A model generated the notes under the pieces. That model was given only the letters and a program-made list of their open reading frames with translations, ran no database searches and had not been told where the DNA came from. A stretch of 64,000 nt of DNA from Piper betle. Taxonomy: Eukaryota > Streptophyta > Magnoliopsida > Piperales > Piperaceae. The DNA lies in the NCBI GenBank assembly GCA_033002965.1, contig JAURVB010014654.1, positions 1 to 64,000 on the forward strand. The letters are read 5' to 3'. Made by a program: the position numbers and the translations under genes. Positions within the stretch are counted from its first letter, which is position 1. Each line of letters begins with the position of its first letter. Shown here piece after piece: positions 61,601-64,000 of the stretch.

Positions 61601-61687
61601 GGAAGGATTAATTTGTGGAGAAGAACTTTTATTTTATTGGCTCTAGTTTTTAAAATAGGTGGAGACAATTTTTCTCACTCTCTATAA
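58670..61687 (+). pseudogene. ALE2-like receptor-like Ser/Thr kinase pseudogene
   Basis: The ALE2 family are plasma-membrane kinases with a proline-rich and Cys-containing ectodomain, acting in epidermal signalling. Exon pieces in order: Pro-rich ISSRRKPKPAIPPVLHTLPP (to 59128); DCSSLTCSEPLTN...PGSPCGC and ELAQEIAAGLFTKQSQ (59350-59518); MTIVLINMVPVGESFDGTTA...FWHKKVVI (59541-59695); a transmembrane stretch LIAIIVLSSSIVLVLCVGVI (about 59910-59970); the kinase start AKTFSLGEIERATDNFDD, VAVKVLKRDDQQGGREFLAE (60151-60540); HRDFKSSN, SDFGLAR (60622-60865); [19 protein letters not shown] to the end (61012-61687). Lesions: TGA at 59418-59420, a frame break near 59535, a missing T near 59864, a lost Gly-rich loop (about 60310), TAA at 60339-60341 and TAA at 61139-61141. 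It is clearly dead. Confidence 0.88.
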
Positions 61688-61864
61688 ATAAATAGCAGAT
61701 TTATTTAAAATAAATCTTCCTTGATCGTGCTGAATAAATTTTCATCAACAGTTATAAAGTTGAATTCTAGGACTAATTATAATAACTAATTATATTTTGT
61801 TATTTATTGAATTATCATTAAATTTTGTAAAAATTGTTCTATTGATATAGATAGGTCATGTGGC

Positions 61865-62275
61865 CCTTACTAAAAGTCAACTGAAATTGTTAATTTCCAG
61901 ACGCTGAGACCCAGACCCATGTTTATTCATTCCTTAGAAACATAGCGCTTACTAAATGACAATTGCAATTGTAACATTTCTACACGCCAAGACCAACCCA
62001 TGCATGGCCATTCCTTTTCATGACTCAAGCTTTAGAAATGACAATTGCAATTGTTAATTTCCACACGCTGAGGCCCAGACTCATGTTTATTCATTCCTTA
62101 GAAACATAGTGCTTACCAAATGACAATTGCAATTGTAAATTTCTAAACGCCAAGATCCACCCATGCTTGGCCATTCCTTTTCATGACTCAAGCTTTAGAA
62201 ATGACAATTGCAATTCTTAATTTCTACACGCCAAATGCATGGCCATTCCTTTTCATGACTCGAGCTATAGGAAAG
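61865..62275. repeat. About 164-bp tandem repeat upstream of the receptor-like protein relic
   Basis: ACGCTGAG.CCCAGAC.CATG with TTTATTCATTCCTTAGAAAC occurs at 61901 and again 164 bp later (62065). GGCCATTCCTTTTCATGACT occurs three times (about 62007, 62170 and 62243). So two full units and a partial third lie in the promoter region of the next gene. Confidence 0.85.
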
Positions 62276-62389
62276 ATGCATCCTGGGTAATTGAGGAGAT
62301 TGGGACGTGGAGATAATAGTCAAAACCAATTTTCAGGGTTAAATTAACTTGCCATGCATAATTGACGCGACAACATTTCTCTCTCCCTC

Positions 62390-62396
62390 TATAAAT
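62390..62396 (+). promoter_or_regulatory. TATA box of the receptor-like protein relic
   Basis: CTCCCTCTATAAATGGG: a canonical plant TATA box after a CT-rich stretch, about 130-170 bp upstream of the signal-peptide-like text. The promoter looks intact while the coding part is broken. Confidence 0.6.
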
Positions 62397-62489
62397 GGGA
62401 TCGGTGGTGTCGCACTCAATTCTACAACACATATACCTCTTTGGTCCCTTGCTCTTTGGTGTAGATTGATTTTTGATCAAATAAGAAGC

Positions 62490-64000
62490 TGCTCCATTTA
62501 GAAGCTTTCTCCCGTACTTTTTTCTTATTGGGTGTCATTTTGTGCATCAATTGTGATGCCAAAAATTACAAAGGTGGAGATCGAGTAGCCTGCCATGACC
62601 ATGAAAGGTAAGCCCTCATCAAGTTCAGGAGTGGACTGGAATATGACTCGTATCACCAGGTTGCTACGTGGGATCAAATTGCTGCGGGAGATTGCTGCAA
62701 ATGGAGAGGAGTGGAATGTGGTACTCTAACCGGGCATGTGCTTCATCTTCACCTCTCCCCGGTTTTACTAATGTGATAAACATTTAATTTTCGGGGGAAC
62801 GAATTATACGGTCAATTACCCTCGTCAATTTGCACCGCCGTACCTGATTTGTCTAGCAGGGGTACTGAAGAACTTTTGGAGACTTGTCATCATGCGACTG
62901 CTCATCCACTAGCCAACCTTCGAGTGCTAAGCTGCGAGGATAATGATAAAATGAGCGGTACCATCCCTAGTTGGTTGGGGAAGCTCATATCTTTGGAAGA
63001 GCTTGACTTGAGCAATTGCAACTTGAGTGGACCAATCCCACCTAATTTTTGTGACCTCTCGTCCCTGTGCATACTTTACCTTCAAGCCACCTAATTTTTG
63101 TGACTTCTCATCCCTGTGCATGCTTCACCTTCAAGACAACAGTTTGAGTGGACCAATCCCCCTAACTTTCGACGCCTCTCGTCCCTCCACATACTTTACC
63201 TTCACAACAGCCGTATGATTGGACCAATCCCCCTATTGTGATGACCTCTCATCCCTCTGTATACTTTCGCCTTAAGGAGTGACGCTGGTGGAGATGTCGT
63301 GCATTTCCACCGTCAATTCCTAGGATGATCAACGGCGTCGCTCCCGGGCGGAGCTAAACGTGGCTCCTGTTTGAGTGGACCAACCCACCCCCATTTTTTG
63401 TGACCTCTCATTCCTCTGCATACTTCACCTTCAAGACAACTGTCTGAGTGGGATTCTCCCTATGACTAAATGGAATCTCTCTAGATTGGAGGTGCTTTTT
63501 TTGGATAACAATTTGTTGATGCGCAATCTGCTCAAAAAACTAACTCATCTGCATCTCTCATCCAACTCATTTGTCCTTCATCTTGTGAGTAACTGGGCGC
63601 CAGTATTTCAATTGGAACTTCCTCACTTTGGAGCGTGCTCTTTGGGTCCTTCCTTTCCTCAATGGTTAATTACTCAAAAGTCATTGCATGCTTTGGTCCT
63701 CTCTAACACCTCCATTGAAGAATCACTTCTCCCTTCGCTTTAAAATTTTGAAAGCCCACTAGAATGGCTAGACCTCTCTCATAACAAAATCAAAGGGCTG
63801 CTTCCAAGAACACGGAATTATAGCTCTATGTATATGAAATTTAATCTCTCAAACAACCAATTTCCAAGACCACTTCCTCAAACATACTTAATGCTATTGC
63901 CAGACTTCTTTCTAATTTCTGACAACCAAATCACCAGTACAATTCCAAATTTACTTTGCTATAAATGGACACCAAAGGTGGTGACTTGGGCCAAAATCAT
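62490..64000 (+). pseudogene. LRR receptor-like protein (EIX/Cf type) pseudogene, runs off the window
   Basis: Family members are cell-surface LRR proteins in defence or development. A hydrophobic leader (TFFLLGVILCINCDA, about 62515-62560, no clear ATG in frame) is followed by the LRR N-cap: GGDRVACHDHER, stop TAA at 62609-62611, ALIKFRSGLEYDSYHQVATW, DCCKWRGVECGTLTGHVLHL (to about 62755). LRRs follow: LEELDLSNCNLSGPIP (about 62995-63040), then short partial copies of the same LRR, DNSLSGPIP and DNCLSGILP, then NWAPVFQLELPHFGACSLGP and FPQWLITQKSLHALVLSNTS (to 63743), and LEWLDLSHNKIKG...LPRT onward to the window edge. Several frames alternate and stops occur, so it is not functional. The LRR tract seems partly built of repeated duplications (63030-63440). 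Confidence 0.85.

Noticed and set aside
61865..62275. CRISPR-like array
   Set aside because: Units are 164 bp with no unique spacers between short repeats, in a plant nuclear context; this is a tandem duplication.

Overview
The window is nuclear DNA of a flowering plant. The evidence is a 28-exon gene with GT/AG introns, a cytosolic ribosomal protein gene with an intron directly after its ATG, a land-plant KS-type dehydrin-like gene, relics of receptor-like kinase and receptor-like protein genes, and dense layers of plant transposons (Ty3/gypsy-like LTRs, Ty1/copia, LINE, hAT and MULE-like elements). The species is undetermined; the GC-rich first exon of SMC4 leans weakly toward a monocot.

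Layout. 1-2.8 kb: gypsy-like LTR pieces holding a GC-rich element set in a (TA)n tract. 6.3-6.6 kb: a small dehydrin-like gene (+). 8.3-24.9 kb: the condensin/chromosome ATPase gene SMC4 on the minus strand; all 28 exons could be placed, and its 5.9-kb intron 20 holds a LINE that itself holds a solo LTR with a perfect target duplication. An E2F-type site lies just upstream of SMC4, and a non-autonomous hAT element with an 8-bp duplication was inserted about 50 bp beyond that. 25-33 kb: two further copies of that hAT family, a gypsy gag/LTR remnant, and degenerate direct repeats.

34.7-49.7 kb is a four-layer nest: a decayed Ty1/copia pol, split at one codon stretch by a gypsy-like solo LTR (target duplication GTTGT), which holds a 5-kb MULE-like element in a (TA)n tract (FAR1-type DNA-binding domain, captured gene fragments, a tRNA-like cloverleaf), which holds a 4.85-kb hAT transposon (target duplication CCTAGGCT) with an almost complete transposase. 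49.7-54.8 kb is AT-rich and gene-free. 54.85-56.6 kb: 40S ribosomal protein S15 (RPS15, minus strand). 57.6-64 kb: gene relics on the plus strand: a STRAP-type WD40 fragment, an ALE2-like receptor kinase pseudogene, and the start of an EIX/Cf-type LRR receptor-like protein pseudogene that runs off the window.

A window-wide pattern matters for every gene call: single-base losses, mostly within homopolymers, break otherwise well-conserved reading frames in SMC4 (three exons), RPS15, the hAT transposase, the FAR1-domain gene and the receptor kinase. Either these copies are recently dead, or the assembly carries uncorrected homopolymer errors. The second reading fits better for SMC4 and RPS15. 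There is no operon-like cooperation among the genes; the shared story is repeated nesting of transposons around and inside a few housekeeping genes.
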